From Isoetes taiwanensis (lineage: Eukaryota; Streptophyta; Lycopodiopsida; Isoetales; Isoetaceae), in the NCBI GenBank assembly GCA_021234155.1, contig JAJEKV010000045.1, positions 9,469,105 through 9,533,104 on the forward strand: a stretch of DNA of 64,000 bases, read 5' to 3'. The notes below the pieces were generated by a model. That model was not told the DNA's origin. It saw only the letters and a list, made by a program, of their open reading frames with translations, and searched no databases. Numbering within the stretch: the first letter of the stretch is position 1; each line of letters begins with the position of its first letter. This document shows, piece by piece, positions 1-10,436 of this stretch. The translations under genes and the position numbers were made by a program.

Positions 1-1202
1 GCCTTGATAGCATCTGATTGCTGCAACAACACTCCCTGGGGTGTAACTATGTCAGCCATGGCTGTTGCATACTTCTTCTGGCGGGCTGCTCGGAAAAAGA
101 CTTTAGAGTAAATGTCAGACTGCTTCAGCCACGTCAAACCCGCTTTGACTCTGGCCTGCGACACCTTGGCCTCCTCCTCAACCTCGATCTGACGAAGCAC
201 CTACTGCTCATGCAAGCCATCAGAGACCCGCCCTCTAAGAGACTCCAGTTCCGCATATAAAGCATCCAACCTGCGACGCTGAGCCAAAGCCTTTTGCCGT
301 CCCCATTCTTCCGCAAACTGTTTTACCCTAGCCAATACTGTAACCATTGCACTCATTCCGCTATCCTGACTGAATATCTGCTGCCAAATGAGCTTACAGC
401 CGACTGTGAACTCTGGATCCTGAAGAAAGCTTGTATTAAGCTTAAAAACCATCCTGAGAGGCCACGATGGGTGGTCATGAAGCCGCTGAATGATCTGGGG
501 AGTGTGATCAGAGACAGAGGTGGCCACAACATTCGCCCTAGTGAAGGCTGGAGCATAATCCAAGACTGCTGGAGTGCCATAAACTCTATCCAGCCTAGAG
601 TATGCCCTACCATGCCCCAGCCAATTATTGCACCAAGTAAAATTCCGATCCCCGGGAAGCTCTGTCAAACCCCACTCCTGCACAAGCCTAAGCCATTGTT
701 CACGCTCAAAACCCTGTACAATATCTGAACCAATACCATGCCTGTCCTCTGGGAGCTCCACCATGTTAAAATCACCCAGGACAAACCATGTAGAACCCAT
801 ACCAAAGGACTGGAGCTTATTTCGCAGTTGTGCCCATAAACAACCTCTCTGAGTGGCCCCAATTGGTGCATATACATTTACTAATCCCCACTCAGACTGG
901 CCCTCCTTCCATTTAATCACTGCCCACTGGCCCTGGCTATCTGTGGCTGAAAAGGTTACATGTACACCCATTTTCCAACAAATCAAAGTACCTCCCCTGG
1001 CCCTGCCCGTTGTAGCAGCTGCAGCTACATACTGATTACCCAAGATATTCATTAGATTGTTAATATCGCCCCTGGCACATTTATGCTCCTGCAAACACAA
1101 GATATCTGGATTAAGATTCTTCACAGCCATGGCGAGATGTGCTCGCTTATTCGGAGAGGATTTGATGCCTCTCACATTCCAAGATAGAATTTTCTTATCC
1201 AT
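1..1202 (-). pseudogene. LINE ORF2, endonuclease domain, one in-frame stop, incomplete
   Basis: ORF2 starts at the ATG at 1202 (MDKKILSWNVRGIK). An apurinic endonuclease domain follows: ILCLQEHK with the catalytic-site Glu, VNVYAP, LGDFNM, SRLDR and SDHTPQ near its end, all typical of the exonuclease-endonuclease-phosphatase fold of LINEs. The frame stays open to an in-frame TAG at 201-203, and then continues open to base 1 with a typical linker between endonuclease and reverse transcriptase. The single stop marks it as a pseudogene, though otherwise well preserved. Endonuclease assignment is secure; activity is unlikely. Confidence 0.85.
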
Positions 1203-1731
1203 GTGGGTCCTTGTGCACCAAGGGGTTAGGATCCCCTTGCAAAGCCTCACATGCCTCAACACGATCAGCCCAGGAAGAAACGTTCTGGACTACCTGATCA
1301 ATCACCATTCGATCCACTTGAGGAGGGGCCTGCACAGTGGACTGCATATGAGCTAAATGACCCTCTTGAGGAGCTCTCACCTGAGCTCGCCTCCTAGAAA
1401 CAACTTGTTGCCACCCTTCCTCTTTCTGTTGCAACTCTTCAATCTGTGCAAGTCTCCTACATACCTCAGGATGCACGATACGAGAGGAGGGTTCAGGTTG
1501 TGTCTCTGGACTGCCCACCTGCTCCACAGGGGGAACAAGTGCAGAAGATGAAAGCGGCCCAATCACTATTTGCCCTGCCTGCTTGGGTGCTGAATGAGAA
1601 TTATGCTGGTGAAACTGCTTAAGCGAGGGAAACATTGCCAAAGGCTCTCCCCCATTGAGCAAGTCCAACTGGAAGTAAGAATAATAATCACCACTTTTAA
1701 CCACAAGACTCTGAGGTAACACTTCATTAAG
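1195..1731 (-). pseudogene. LINE ORF1 C-terminal part
   Basis: About 178 codons remain open and end at the TAA at 1195-1197. The segment is Gln/Pro/Glu-rich and contains GWQQVVSRRR, a pattern common near the end of plant LINE ORF1 proteins (nucleic-acid-binding, zinc-knuckle type). No zinc knuckle remains, because the N-terminal part is missing and no ATG is visible at the upstream limit. Its stop overlaps the ORF2 start, so ORF2 may be translated by termination-reinitiation. Confidence 0.6.
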
Positions 1732-1740
1732 CACATATGC

Positions 1741-1989
1741 TTAGCTTTATTACCTTGTCCAAATACATATAACCTTATTCTCATAAACTTTTACTAATCT
1801 TGCTCTTTACTACATTTCCCATATTATTAACTAATATGTCGTGATGAAGATTAGTACAGAAGAATTTTTTTTATGCTTGGTGTTGTTGCTACTTGTCGTT
1901 ATTTGCCGCTCTTTATCATGGTTGTTATTAACAATCTCTTTATTCAGTAGAGAATATCAATGTATACTTCAAAGCACAATACAAAAGCA
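1741..1989. other. AT-rich spacer between LINE and copia element
   Basis: Short AT-rich stretch holding no recognisable gene. It ends at the 5-bp target duplication of the copia element. Confidence 0.5.
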
Positions 1990-1994
1990 GAATA
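1990..1994 (+). repeat. Left target-site duplication (GAATA) of copia element
   Basis: GAATA lies directly before the TG of the 5' LTR and recurs directly after the CA of the 3' LTR at 8948-8952. A 5-bp duplication is the normal size for LTR retrotransposon integrase. Confidence 0.9.
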
Positions 1995-2631
1995 TGTTAA
2001 ATATTATCATGTTATTTATATTCAGTGCAGAATATGAAGTGCAGTGGTTGCAAGCTATGAAAATATACAGTTGAAAGTTAGAATCAAGTGCATGAATGAT
2101 AGCATGCATGGTTGAACTTGGATATGCTCTTAAAGGACATGATTAAATATTAGGGCATGGTTAAGTGTTAAGTTCGTTTTAATCATATGGACTGCAAGGT
2201 TAATGGTCTAAGTGAAAATGAATGTGGGATATTTGGTTGAAGCACATATGGGATATTGAAAAGATAAACGTGACTGATATAGAATTCCGATGGAGAAGCC
2301 TTGCCGATCGGATCCAGCAAAATGAAAGAAGAAAACAAGATATATCTGTGTGTACTACGATTAAGTGTTGGAGAAGAAGTTTTGGAGTGCCGGATAGGAT
2401 CGAATTGTGCATAATTCGATGCCAGTGTTGTCGAAGGAAACCATTGCTACAGTGATTCGTTTAAAACCATATGAACAGTGTTTAGTATGATTTCTTTCGA
2501 TGGTCAATAAATAAATCGTGTGTTGTGAAAGCCAATTGAAAGGTCTAGTGCAAAGTGATATTAGAAAAACTTCTATAGTAATTTGATTGCACTGATACTG
2601 TGGTTGTAGTAATTATACTGTGTTTCTAACA
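1995..2631 (+). repeat. 5' LTR of copia element
   Basis: 637 bp beginning TGTTAAAT and ending TTTCTAACA. It matches 8310-8947 almost perfectly. It would supply promoter and polyadenylation signals; I could not place a TATA box with confidence. Confidence 0.95.
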
Positions 2632-2632
2632 G

Positions 2633-2645
2633 TGGTATCAGAGCC
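2633..2645 (+). promoter_or_regulatory. Primer binding site (initiator Met-tRNA type)
   Basis: TGGTATCAGAGCC starts two bases after the 5' LTR. This is the usual plant copia primer site, complementary to the 3' end of initiator methionine tRNA, where minus-strand DNA synthesis starts. Confidence 0.9.
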
Positions 2646-3024
2646 ATGTCAAGCAGGTTTGGAGCAGGCTTGTTAAATTCTATTACTGTTTATGAAGGGG
2701 GACCAGGCTTTCAGATTTGGAAAGAACAAATCAAGAATGTTCTTGAGAATGAGGGACTTTGGGAATTGGTTCAAGGGACCAGTTTAAGTGGAGATACAAC
2801 TTCAGTGGTTGCAGGAGGCAGCACCAGTTCTTCTGGAGAATCTGGTGAAGTAGAGTCAAGCAAAAGTGGAAAGGATGAAGTTGTAAAGATGCGAGAAGCA
2901 TATGGTATTCTGACTAGTAAAGTTGGAGCTTCAATCTTATTGAAAATAAGGGGAAAGTCTCCAAGTGATATCTGGAAGTTCTTGCTTAAGAACTATGAAG
3001 AAAAGTCCGAGGGATTTCAGGAAA
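2646..3024 (+). pseudogene. copia gag, N-terminal part only
   Basis: The ATG directly follows the primer site. The peptide has the copia Gag pattern (FQIWKEQIKNVLENEGLW, then KIRGKSPSDIWKFLLKNYEE), but the central and C-terminal parts, including the zinc knuckle, and all of protease are missing. At about 3022-3028 the sequence jumps into integrase within a run of GGAAAAAGG. An intact relative has a similar A-rich run at that place in integrase (see 60146-60156), so microhomology-mediated deletion is likely. The jump also changes the frame. Confidence 0.85.
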
Positions 3025-4045
3025 AAGGTATTTTATTATCTTTATTGATGATTTTAGTAGAAAGACTACATGCATGTGTCTTAAAACTAAAGATCAAGCC
3101 TTTAAGGCTTACAAACAGTTTGCTGCAGGAGTAGAGTTGGAAACAGGGAGAAAAGTAAGATGTCTTAGATCTGATCGTGGTGGAGAGTTTATGTCAACTG
3201 AGTTTATTAAGTTTTGTAAGATCAGAGGAAGCAAAAGGCAGTTTACATGCAGCTACTCACCACAAACTAATGGAATTGCCGAAAGAAAAAATAGAACAAT
3301 CTTGAATGCTGTTAGAGCCATGATAAAGCACACAGGGCTGCCTAATTATTTGTGGGAGGAAGCGGTCTTGACAGCAGTGGAAGTACAAAATATGTTGCCA
3401 AACAAAGCACTCAATGGAAGGACACCAGAAGAACTGTGGTCAGGAGTTAAACCAAACTATGAAAAGCTAAGAGCATTCGGTTGTTTAAGCTTTGTTCATG
3501 TACCAGAACAACAAAGGCTTAAACTAGATGATCGAGCTAGAATAGCTTTCCTTGTAGGATATGATCAAGAGTCTAAAGCCTACAGGTTATTTGATCCACA
3601 GAGGAAGAAAATTTTAATTAGCAGGGATGTCTCCTTTGATGAATCCCAATCTTACAGGAACATTAAGTTCTTTACTGTTAACCCTAAAGAAAGAGAAGTT
3701 CAGAAGTTGGATGCCAACATCATAGACGATGATGAAAATGATGTTGTCAAGGTTGATAATAAGCAAGTTAGTTTTGCTGCTGATAGAGCAGATATTGCTG
3801 CTGATACTACTCAAGATTCCTATGGAATAACTCAACAAAAAGCTGGCAGAAGAACATCAGCTCAAATTTTACAACAAGAAGCTAATGTAGACACTAAATT
3901 GTTTGGGAGAGATACCTCGGGCAGAAGCAAAAGATTGCAGGGTGAAGTACCAGACATAAATCTTGTTGAAATTCTTGCCTTATTGGATACTGGAGTGCCC
4001 AAATCATATAAGGAAGCTATACATGCTAATGATGGAGAAGAATAG
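3025..4045 (+). pseudogene. copia integrase, catalytic core minus its start
   Basis: From about 3026 the frame reads FIIFIDDFSRK, then RSDRGGEF with the second catalytic Asp, then PQTNGIAERKNRT with the catalytic Glu, and the usual LRAFGCLSFVHVP and DVSFDE stretches. The zinc-binding domain and first catalytic Asp are gone through the gag-integrase deletion. The frame ends at the TAG at 4043-4045, at the usual transition to reverse transcriptase. Not functional. Confidence 0.9.
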
Positions 4046-4297
4046 AAAATTGCCATGAATGATGAACTAGATGCTTTTAAAAGAACAGGGACATATGAAC
4101 TTGTAGATTTGCCAGAAGGAAGACATGCAGTAGGATGCAAATGGATATTTAAGATTAAACAAGGTGCTCAACCCCACTCAATAAAGTATAAAGCTCGACT
4201 AGTAGCACAGGGATACACACAAAGAAAGGGAATTGATTATGAGGAAACTTTTTCCCCTATAGTCAAAATGACAAGTATCAGAATGTTGTTGGCCCTA
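4046..4297 (+). pseudogene. copia reverse transcriptase, first part
   Basis: The frame continues after the stop with MNDELDAF, VGCKWIFKIK, KARLVAQGYTQ, YEETFSPIVKMTSIRMLLAL, the conserved start of copia reverse transcriptase. It breaks at 4298 where the repeat array begins. Compared with the copia copy at 61.4-61.5 kb, about 45-50 bp of coding sequence around the MDVK(T/M)AFLN motif, which holds the first catalytic Asp, is missing at the insertion point. Confidence 0.9.
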
Positions 4298-4569
4298 GGA
4301 TGTGTGGTGAGTTGCAACACTAATACTACTTTGTTTAAGGTCCATACTAGACTAATCTTGTACAGACTAGCTAGTTTATCCCACTACCTTGCGGCAGCCA
4401 AAGTGGAGGACACGTATAGGCTTTTAAGTTCTACCACGTCGGGGATCATCATCGTATACCCCCAATAACCAACTCCCAAAGATAAACATACATTGGCAAG
4501 GTTTGAACCCATGACCAAATGCACATTTATTTTGGCATTATTAGACATATACCAACTCACCACACATCC
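4298..4569. repeat. 17-bp perfect inverted repeat bounding the first array unit
   Basis: GGATGTGTGGTGAGTTG at 4298-4314 is the exact reverse complement of CAACTCACCACACATCC at 4553-4569. The left copy is the first foreign sequence after the copia reading frame, so the array begins with an inverted piece of its own monomer. Confidence 0.85.
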
Positions 4570-4578
4570 GTTGGGCAA
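4335..4578 (-). mobile_element. tRNA-derived SINE-like monomer (first of seven copies)
   Basis: Read on the minus strand, the unit starts near GCCCAACGGATGTG. TGGTGAGTTGG follows (close to a Pol III A box), and about 42 nt later GGTTCAAACC (close to the B box GGTTCRANYCC). The unit ends in an A-rich stretch (TAATAAAAAAAC) near 4710 in array phase. A head with A and B boxes and an A-rich tail is SINE organisation. Family not recognised. The same boxes recur in all seven units. Confidence 0.6.
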
Positions 4579-6996
4579 AACTTTTGCCTTACATGCACAC
4601 TTTGTAGGCAGGATTTAATCCCGCCTTAGGAAGTCTAGGTCCTAGGGGCAACTCTAGGGGCATGGCTTTTTTAGCCTCACCATCCTAGTGCCACCTACCA
4701 TAGTCCCATTGTTTTTTTATTACTTTGTTTAAGGTCCATACTAGACTAATCTTGTACAGACTAGCTAGTTTATCCCACTACCTTGCGGCAGCCAAAGTGG
4801 AGAACACGTATAGGCTTTTAAGTTCTACCACGTCGGGGATCATCATCGTATACCCCCAATAACCAACTCCCAAAGATAAACATACATTGGCAAGGTTTGA
4901 ACCCATGACCAAATGCACATTTATTTTGGCATTATTAGGCATATACCAACTCACCACACATCCGTTGGGCAAAACTTTTGCCTTACATGCACACTTTGTA
5001 GGCAGGATTTAATCCCGCCTTAGGAAGTCTAGGTCCTAGGGGCAACTCTAGGGGCATGGCTTTTTTAGCCTCACCATCCTAGTGCCACCTACCATAGTCC
5101 CATTGTTTTTTTATTACTTTGTTTAAGGTCCATACTAGACTAATCTTGTATAGACTAGCTAGTTTATCCCACTACCTTGCAGCAGCCAAAGTGGAGGACA
5201 CGTATAGTATAGGCTTTTAAGTTCTACCACGTCGGGGATCATCATCGTATACCCCCAATAACCAACTTCCAAAGATAAACATACATTGGCAAGGTTTGAA
5301 CCCATGACCAAATGCACATTTATTTTGACATTATTAGGCATATAACAACTCACCACACATCCGTTGGCCAAAACTTTTGCCTTACATGCACACTTTGTAG
5401 GCAGGATTTAATCCCGCCTTAGGAAGTCTAGGTCCTAGGGGCAACTCAAGGGGCATGGCTTTTTTAGCCTCACCATCCTAGTGCCACCTACCATAGTCCC
5501 ATTGTTTTTTTATTACTTTGTTTAAGGTCCATACTAGACTAATACAGACTAGCTAGTTTATCCCACTACTTTGCGGCAGCCAAAGTGGAGAACACGTATA
5601 GGCTTTTAAGTTCTACCACGTCGGGGATCATCATCGTATACCCCCAATAACCAACTCCCAAAGATAAACATACATTGGCAAGGTTTGAACCCATGACCAA
5701 ATGCACATTTATTTTGGCATTATTAGGCATATACCAACTCACCACACATCCGTTGGGCAAAACTTTTGCCTTACATGCACACTTTGTAGGCAGGATTTAA
5801 TCCCGCCTTAGGAAATCTAGGTCCTAGGGGCAACTCTTTTTTTAGCCTCACCATCCTAGTGCCACCTACCATAGTCCCATTGTTTTTTTATTACTTTGTT
5901 TAAGGTCCATACTAGACTAATCTTGTATGCACTAGCTAGTTTATCCCACTACCTTACGCTGGCAGCCCAAAGTGGAGAAGACGATAGGCTTTTAAGTTCT
6001 ACCACGTTAGGGATCATCATCATTATACCCCAATAACCAACTCCCAAAGATAAACATACATTGGCAAGGTTTGAACCCATGACCAAATGCACATTTATTT
6101 TGGCATTATTAGGCATATACCAACTCACCACACATCCATTGGGCAAAACTTTTGCCTTACATGCACACTTTGTAGGCAGGATTTAATCCCGCCTTAGGAA
6201 GTCTAGGTCCTAGGGGCAACTCTAGGGGCATGGCTTTTTAGCCTCACCATCCTAGTGCCACCTACCATAGTCCCATTGTTTTTTTATTACTTTGTTTAAG
6301 GTCCATACTAGACTAATCTTGTACAGACTAGCTAGTTTATCCCACTACCTTGCGGCAGCCAAAGTGAAGTTCTACTACGTCGGGGATCATCATCGTATAC
6401 CCCCAATAACCAACTCCCAAAGATAAACATACATTGGCAAGGTTTGAACCCATGACCAAATGCACATTTATTTTGGCATTATTAGGCATATACCAACTCA
6501 CCACACATCCGTTGGGCAAAACTTTTGCCTTATATGCACACTTTGTAGGCAGAATTTAATCCCGCCTTTGGAAGTCTAGGTCCTAGGAAACTCTAGGGGC
6601 ATGGCTTTTTAGCCTCACCATCCTAGTGCCACCTACCATGGTCCCATTGTTTTTTTATTACTTTGTTTAAGGTCCATACTAGACTAATCTTGTACAGACT
6701 AGCTAGTTTATCCCACTACCTTGCGACAGCCAAAGTGGAGGACACGTATAGGCTTTTAAGTTCTACCACGTCGGGGATCATCATCGTATACCCCCAATAA
6801 CCAACTCCCAAAGATAAACATACATTGGCAAGGTTTGAACACATGACCAAATGCACATTTATTTTGGCATTATTAGGCATATACCAACTCACCACACATC
6901 CATTGGGCAAAACTTTTGCCTTACATGCACACTTTGTAGGCAGGATTTAATCCCGCCTTAGGAAGTCTAGGTCCTAGGGGCAACTCTAGGGGCATG

Positions 6997-8236
6997 TTGT
7001 TGAATGCATACTTAGAAGAAGACATATTTATGATGCAACCTCTTGGCTTTGAGCAAGGGAAAGCAAAAGTATGGAAACTTAAAAAAGCTGTCTATGGGCT
7101 AAAACAGTCACCAAGACAATGGTATATGTTCATGGAGTCATATTTGAGAGAATAAGGGTTCTTGAAACTGAAAGATGATAGAAATATCTATTTATTCAAG
7201 GATGGAAATGAGGTTTGTTATATTGCATTATATGTAGATGACAATGTTATGGTTAATAGCAATCTTGATGTGTTACAAAAATGCAAAAACATCCTCAAGA
7301 ATCGTTTTAAGATGATAGATTTAGGAGAACTTAAAAGGTTCTTAGGTATTGAGGTTTCCAGGGATCGAAGCAAACAGGTTATAAATCTGACTCAAAGTCA
7401 GAATATTGCAGGCATGCTCAAGAGGTTCAATATGGAAGATTGCAAGGTGGTCAAAACTCCCATGGTTCCAGGTAACAAACTCTCATCTAATATGATCTGA
7501 TGATGAGAAGTCAGAATTGAGTCATATTCCATATCAAGAGTTAGTTGGTTGCTTGCTGTACCTATCTAATTGTACCAGACCTGATATTTCGTTTGCAGTA
7601 AACATCTTAAGTAGATACTGCCATAATTTTTGAAAGGAACACTGGCAGGCAGCTAAGAGAGTCCTTAGATATTTGAAGGGAACTATGGATTTTGGCATTC
7701 AATTTAATTCTGACAATATGAAGTTATTGACTTACTGTGATTCTGATTGGGGTGGAGATCCTGATGAGAGAAAATCTACCTCAGGAGTTATTTGCATGCT
7801 AGGAGGAGGGCCTATCTCATGGAAATGCAGAAAACAAAAGGCCATAGCACTTTCTTCTGCAGAAGCTGAGTATGCAGCTGCAACTCTTGCAGCAAAGGAA
7901 ATAGTGTGGAGTGAAAGATTATTAAAAGAAATAGGCATAGAACAAAGGAAACCTCTACCACTGTTTTCAGATAGTACCAGCTGCATAAAGATGACTAGAA
8001 ATCCTGTACAACACGAAAGGACCAAGCACATTGAGTTAGAGATGCATTTCATAAGAGATCTAGTAAGCAAAAATGTTATTGAAGTGCAATATGTACAGAC
8101 TGAATTGCAGCTGGCAGATATCCTGACTAAGGCATTGACAGAGTTAAAATTTAATAAGCTAAGGCAAATGATTAGCTGCAAGGAGGCTAAGGCAAATGAT
8201 TTGGTGCAGGGAAATGATTTGCTGCAGAATGATTAA
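6997..8236 (+). pseudogene. copia reverse transcriptase (rest) and RNase H
   Basis: Resumes with LNAYLEEDIFMMQPLGFE, then KAVYGLKQSPRQWY, and the active-site motif YVDDNVMV. A stop sits at about 7154-7156 and the frame changes near 7498. RNase H follows from 7673 (LTYCDSDWGGDPDERKS, SSAEAEYAA, then the HIELEMHFIRD and ADILTKAL stretches) and ends at 8236. Downstream, short GCAAATGATTTGCTGCAG-like repeats at 8180-8275 precede the polypurine tract. Confidence 0.9.
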
Positions 8237-8300
8237 CTGTAAGAAGGCTAAGGCAAATGATTTGCTGCAGGGAATGATTGGTTGCAGGATAAATAACATG

Positions 8301-8309
8301 AAGGGAAAG
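8301..8309 (+). promoter_or_regulatory. Polypurine tract of copia element
   Basis: AAGGGAAAG directly precedes the TG of the 3' LTR, the expected place for the plus-strand primer of an LTR retrotransposon. Confidence 0.85.
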
Positions 8310-8947
8310 TGTTAAATATTATCATGTTATTTATGTTCAGTGCAGAATATGAAGTGCAGTGATTGCAAGCTATGAAAATATACAGTTGAAAGTTAGAATC
8401 AAGTGCATGAATGATAGCATGCATGGTTGAACTTGGATATGCTCTTAAAGGACATGATTAAATATTAGGGCATGGTTAAGTGTTTAAGTTCGTTTTAATC
8501 ATATGGACTGCAAGGTTAATGGTCTAAGTGAAAATGAATGTGGGATATTTGGTTGAAGCACATATGGGATATTGAAAAGATAAACGTGACTGATATAGAA
8601 TTCCGATGGAGAAGGCTTGCCGATCGGATCCAGCAAAATGAAAGAAGAAAACAAGATATATCTATGTGTACTACGATTAAGTGTTGGAGAAGAAGTTTTG
8701 GAGTGCCGGATAGGATCGAATTGTGCATAATTCGATGCCAGTGTTGTCGAAGGAAACCATTGCTACAGTGATTCGTTTAAAACCATATGAACAGTGTTTA
8801 GTATGATTTCTTTCGATGGTCAATAAATAAATCGTGTGTTGTGAAAGCCAATTGAAAGGTCTAGTGCAAAGTGATATTAGAAAAACTTCTATAGTAATTT
8901 GATTGCACTGATACTGTGGTTGTAGTAATTATACTGTGTTTCTAACA
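8310..8947 (+). repeat. 3' LTR of copia element
   Basis: 638 bp, near-identical to 1995-2631; one inserted T and about four substitutions are the only differences I see. Confidence 0.95.
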
Positions 8948-8952
8948 GAATA
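8948..8952 (+). repeat. Right target-site duplication (GAATA)
   Basis: Exact copy of the GAATA at 1990-1994, directly after the CA end of the 3' LTR. Confidence 0.9.
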
Positions 8953-9591
8953 CAATTATAAGGATTATAATAAGGAGCCTAAAAAAGATGTCTTGTTGTT
9001 GGGACACAAAGTACTCAGTCTAAATGTGGTTAGATTTCAAAGAAGGCCCGCCAATCAAAGGTCGATTCAAGATGTAAAAGCATGGTTATAAAAGCTCTAG
9101 CTAGAATGTTAAGTCATGATCTATCTTATAAATATATAAGTATATCGAACTATCATCTAGTTATCAAGGCAAATCTTGCTTAATCTCTCTTTGTATCTTT
9201 AGAAACAACCATAACACCCAAGTTTTGTGCGTCCCACATGCCAAAGGGTAAGAGATTATAACAGTAGTAACGATTTTCATTTGGAATGTGCTATGGTTAA
9301 GAGTTGAAATGAAGCGGCTGTGGTCCAAATATATCCTTTCAAAATGGGTGGGTGGCTTGGATAGTATCATACCCTCAGTGCAAAAGGCAAGATGCTCATT
9401 TGAAAGTTTATTTGAAACTCCAAAATGCAATTTTCATCCTCTATCACTCTTAAGGTAGTTGCACTCACTGCCTCTTAACCATTGGGTATTCTTTCATTTA
9501 TTATAAATATTCTCAAGTGCTTCTGAGAAGTGTAACATATATTAATACTATATGCCTATTTAAGGAAAAGTAATTATATTTCAAACCTCTG
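8953..9591. other. Spacer without recognisable gene
   Basis: AT-rich sequence with only short open frames in either strand; I see no family motif, repeat or RNA gene. Confidence 0.4.
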
Positions 9592-10395
9592 AGCTGTTAG
9601 CACAAAGTTCCTAAGACTGTAAGAAAAATTATTTCTCCAAGATAACTTGAGCGCACATATAAGGTGTCCCAATAGATTGAAGAAGTGCCACAAATAAAAT
9701 TTTGTCTGATACTGCTACTTTTGAGATGCCAGGCAACTCCGCTAAAAGGAATACTGACAAAGATATTACTACTTTGATGTCTCATTTGGCTATATGGAAA
9801 GGAACAGTAATAATGCTGGGAAGGTGCTAATAAGAAAAGTCTCTAAGTAAATCTAGCCTTTCAACTCGCCACATATTTGGACCACTCTTTTTACTAGATC
9901 TGGGATGCCAAGCTAGGCCCTACAGAATATATCCCTTTCTTTCTCCATTTCCCCAAAATTAAAATTATGGCCGATGAAATGTAGTAATCAAATTAAAAGC
10001 ATGCACGTCATTTTATATATAGAGAGATAACTAGAAGTTTAGTATCACTTTAAGAGATATCATGCATTTGGAAAATAAATTTGAAACTAACTAGCTTGTA
10101 CTATGATATCTCTCCATTTTATTACTTGCTTTCAAAGAACCATTCTTTTTGTTTAAGAGAAACATTTGCATTTGGGCCAAGACTAGTTAAAAAGGGTTTT
10201 CGATGTAATATCCTTTCTAATGACTCTATCTAACAAAATTAATTTCAAGTTAAATATTTCTAAAGCTTGATGATGACGAGAAATGTTTCTTAAGCCAAAA
10301 AACATAAACTCTAAAGAAAAAGCCCGATTTAATTAACAAGTGTGGCACAACTTTAGTTCTTTGGAGAGGTGGATATTGAATATTCCTAAAAACAA
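9592..10395. repeat. Diverged tandem duplication, copy 1
   Basis: Shares a long ordered series of blocks with 10437-11215: the AGCTG...ACCACAGAGTTCCTAAG-type start, GCCACAAATAAAATTTTGTC, ACTGCTACTTTTGAGATG, GACAATGCTGGGAAGGTGCT-like text, AACATTTGCATTTG, AATATCCTTTCTA and GGTGGATATTG near the end. Spacing is about 800-850 bp. Many substitutions and indels, so the duplication is old. No coding function recognised. Confidence 0.75.
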
Positions 10396-10436
10396 TCTAC
10401 TTATCTATTTATAAAAAGGAAAAAAGCATTTCAAAC

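Larger units (their letters stand above)
1..1740 (-). mobile_element. LINE (non-LTR retrotransposon) fragment, L1-type, cut by the window edge
   Basis: The minus strand carries the end of ORF1 followed by the start of ORF2 with an AP-type endonuclease, the order of plant L1-type LINEs. The reverse transcriptase part would lie left of base 1. No poly(A) tail or target duplication can be seen because the 3' end is outside the window. The upstream limit near 1740 is where the ORF1-like reading frame fades, so the element is either 5'-truncated or decayed there. Confidence 0.85.
4298..6996. repeat. Tandem array, seven ~390-bp units, nested in copia reverse transcriptase
   Basis: The word TTGTTTAAGG occurs at about 4331, 4725, 5119, 5518, 5896, 6292 and 6663, giving periods of 394, 394, 399, 378, 396 and 371. 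The last unit stops early at GGGGCATG, where copia coding resumes. Units 1 and 2 differ at about two positions; unit 3 shows about seven substitutions and a small local duplication; unit 5 is more diverged and unit 6 has an internal deletion. Each unit holds a tRNA-like SINE on the minus strand plus ~100 bp of other sequence. Confidence 0.95.
1995..8947 (+). mobile_element. Ty1/copia LTR retrotransposon, recently inserted, defective, carrying a tandem-repeat array
   Basis: Complete element with 5' LTR, tRNA primer site, gag, integrase, reverse transcriptase, RNase H, polypurine tract and 3' LTR, flanked by GAATA duplications. The order integrase before reverse transcriptase makes it copia. 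The LTRs differ by about four substitutions and one single-base indel over ~637 bp in my hand comparison, so insertion was recent. Coding capacity is destroyed: gag end, protease and integrase start are deleted, stops occur at 4043-4045 and near 7154, and a 2.7-kb repeat array interrupts reverse transcriptase. It must have been copied by proteins of an intact relative. Confidence 0.95.

Noticed and set aside
294-1356. Several plus-strand open frames opposite the first LINE
   Set aside because: Shadows of the minus-strand endonuclease ORF; composition is that of an antisense frame.
2200-2455. Open frames on both strands of the LTRs (also at 8516-8771)
   Set aside because: They lie entirely within the LTRs, have no family motif and are present twice only because the LTR is.
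4384-6910. A ~64-codon minus-strand open frame (MPNGCVVSWYMPNNAKINVH...) recurring in nearly all array units
   Set aside because: It overlaps the SINE-like promoter boxes and is conserved only because the DNA repeat is conserved; one unit is truncated and others have changed ends. No protein family resemblance.
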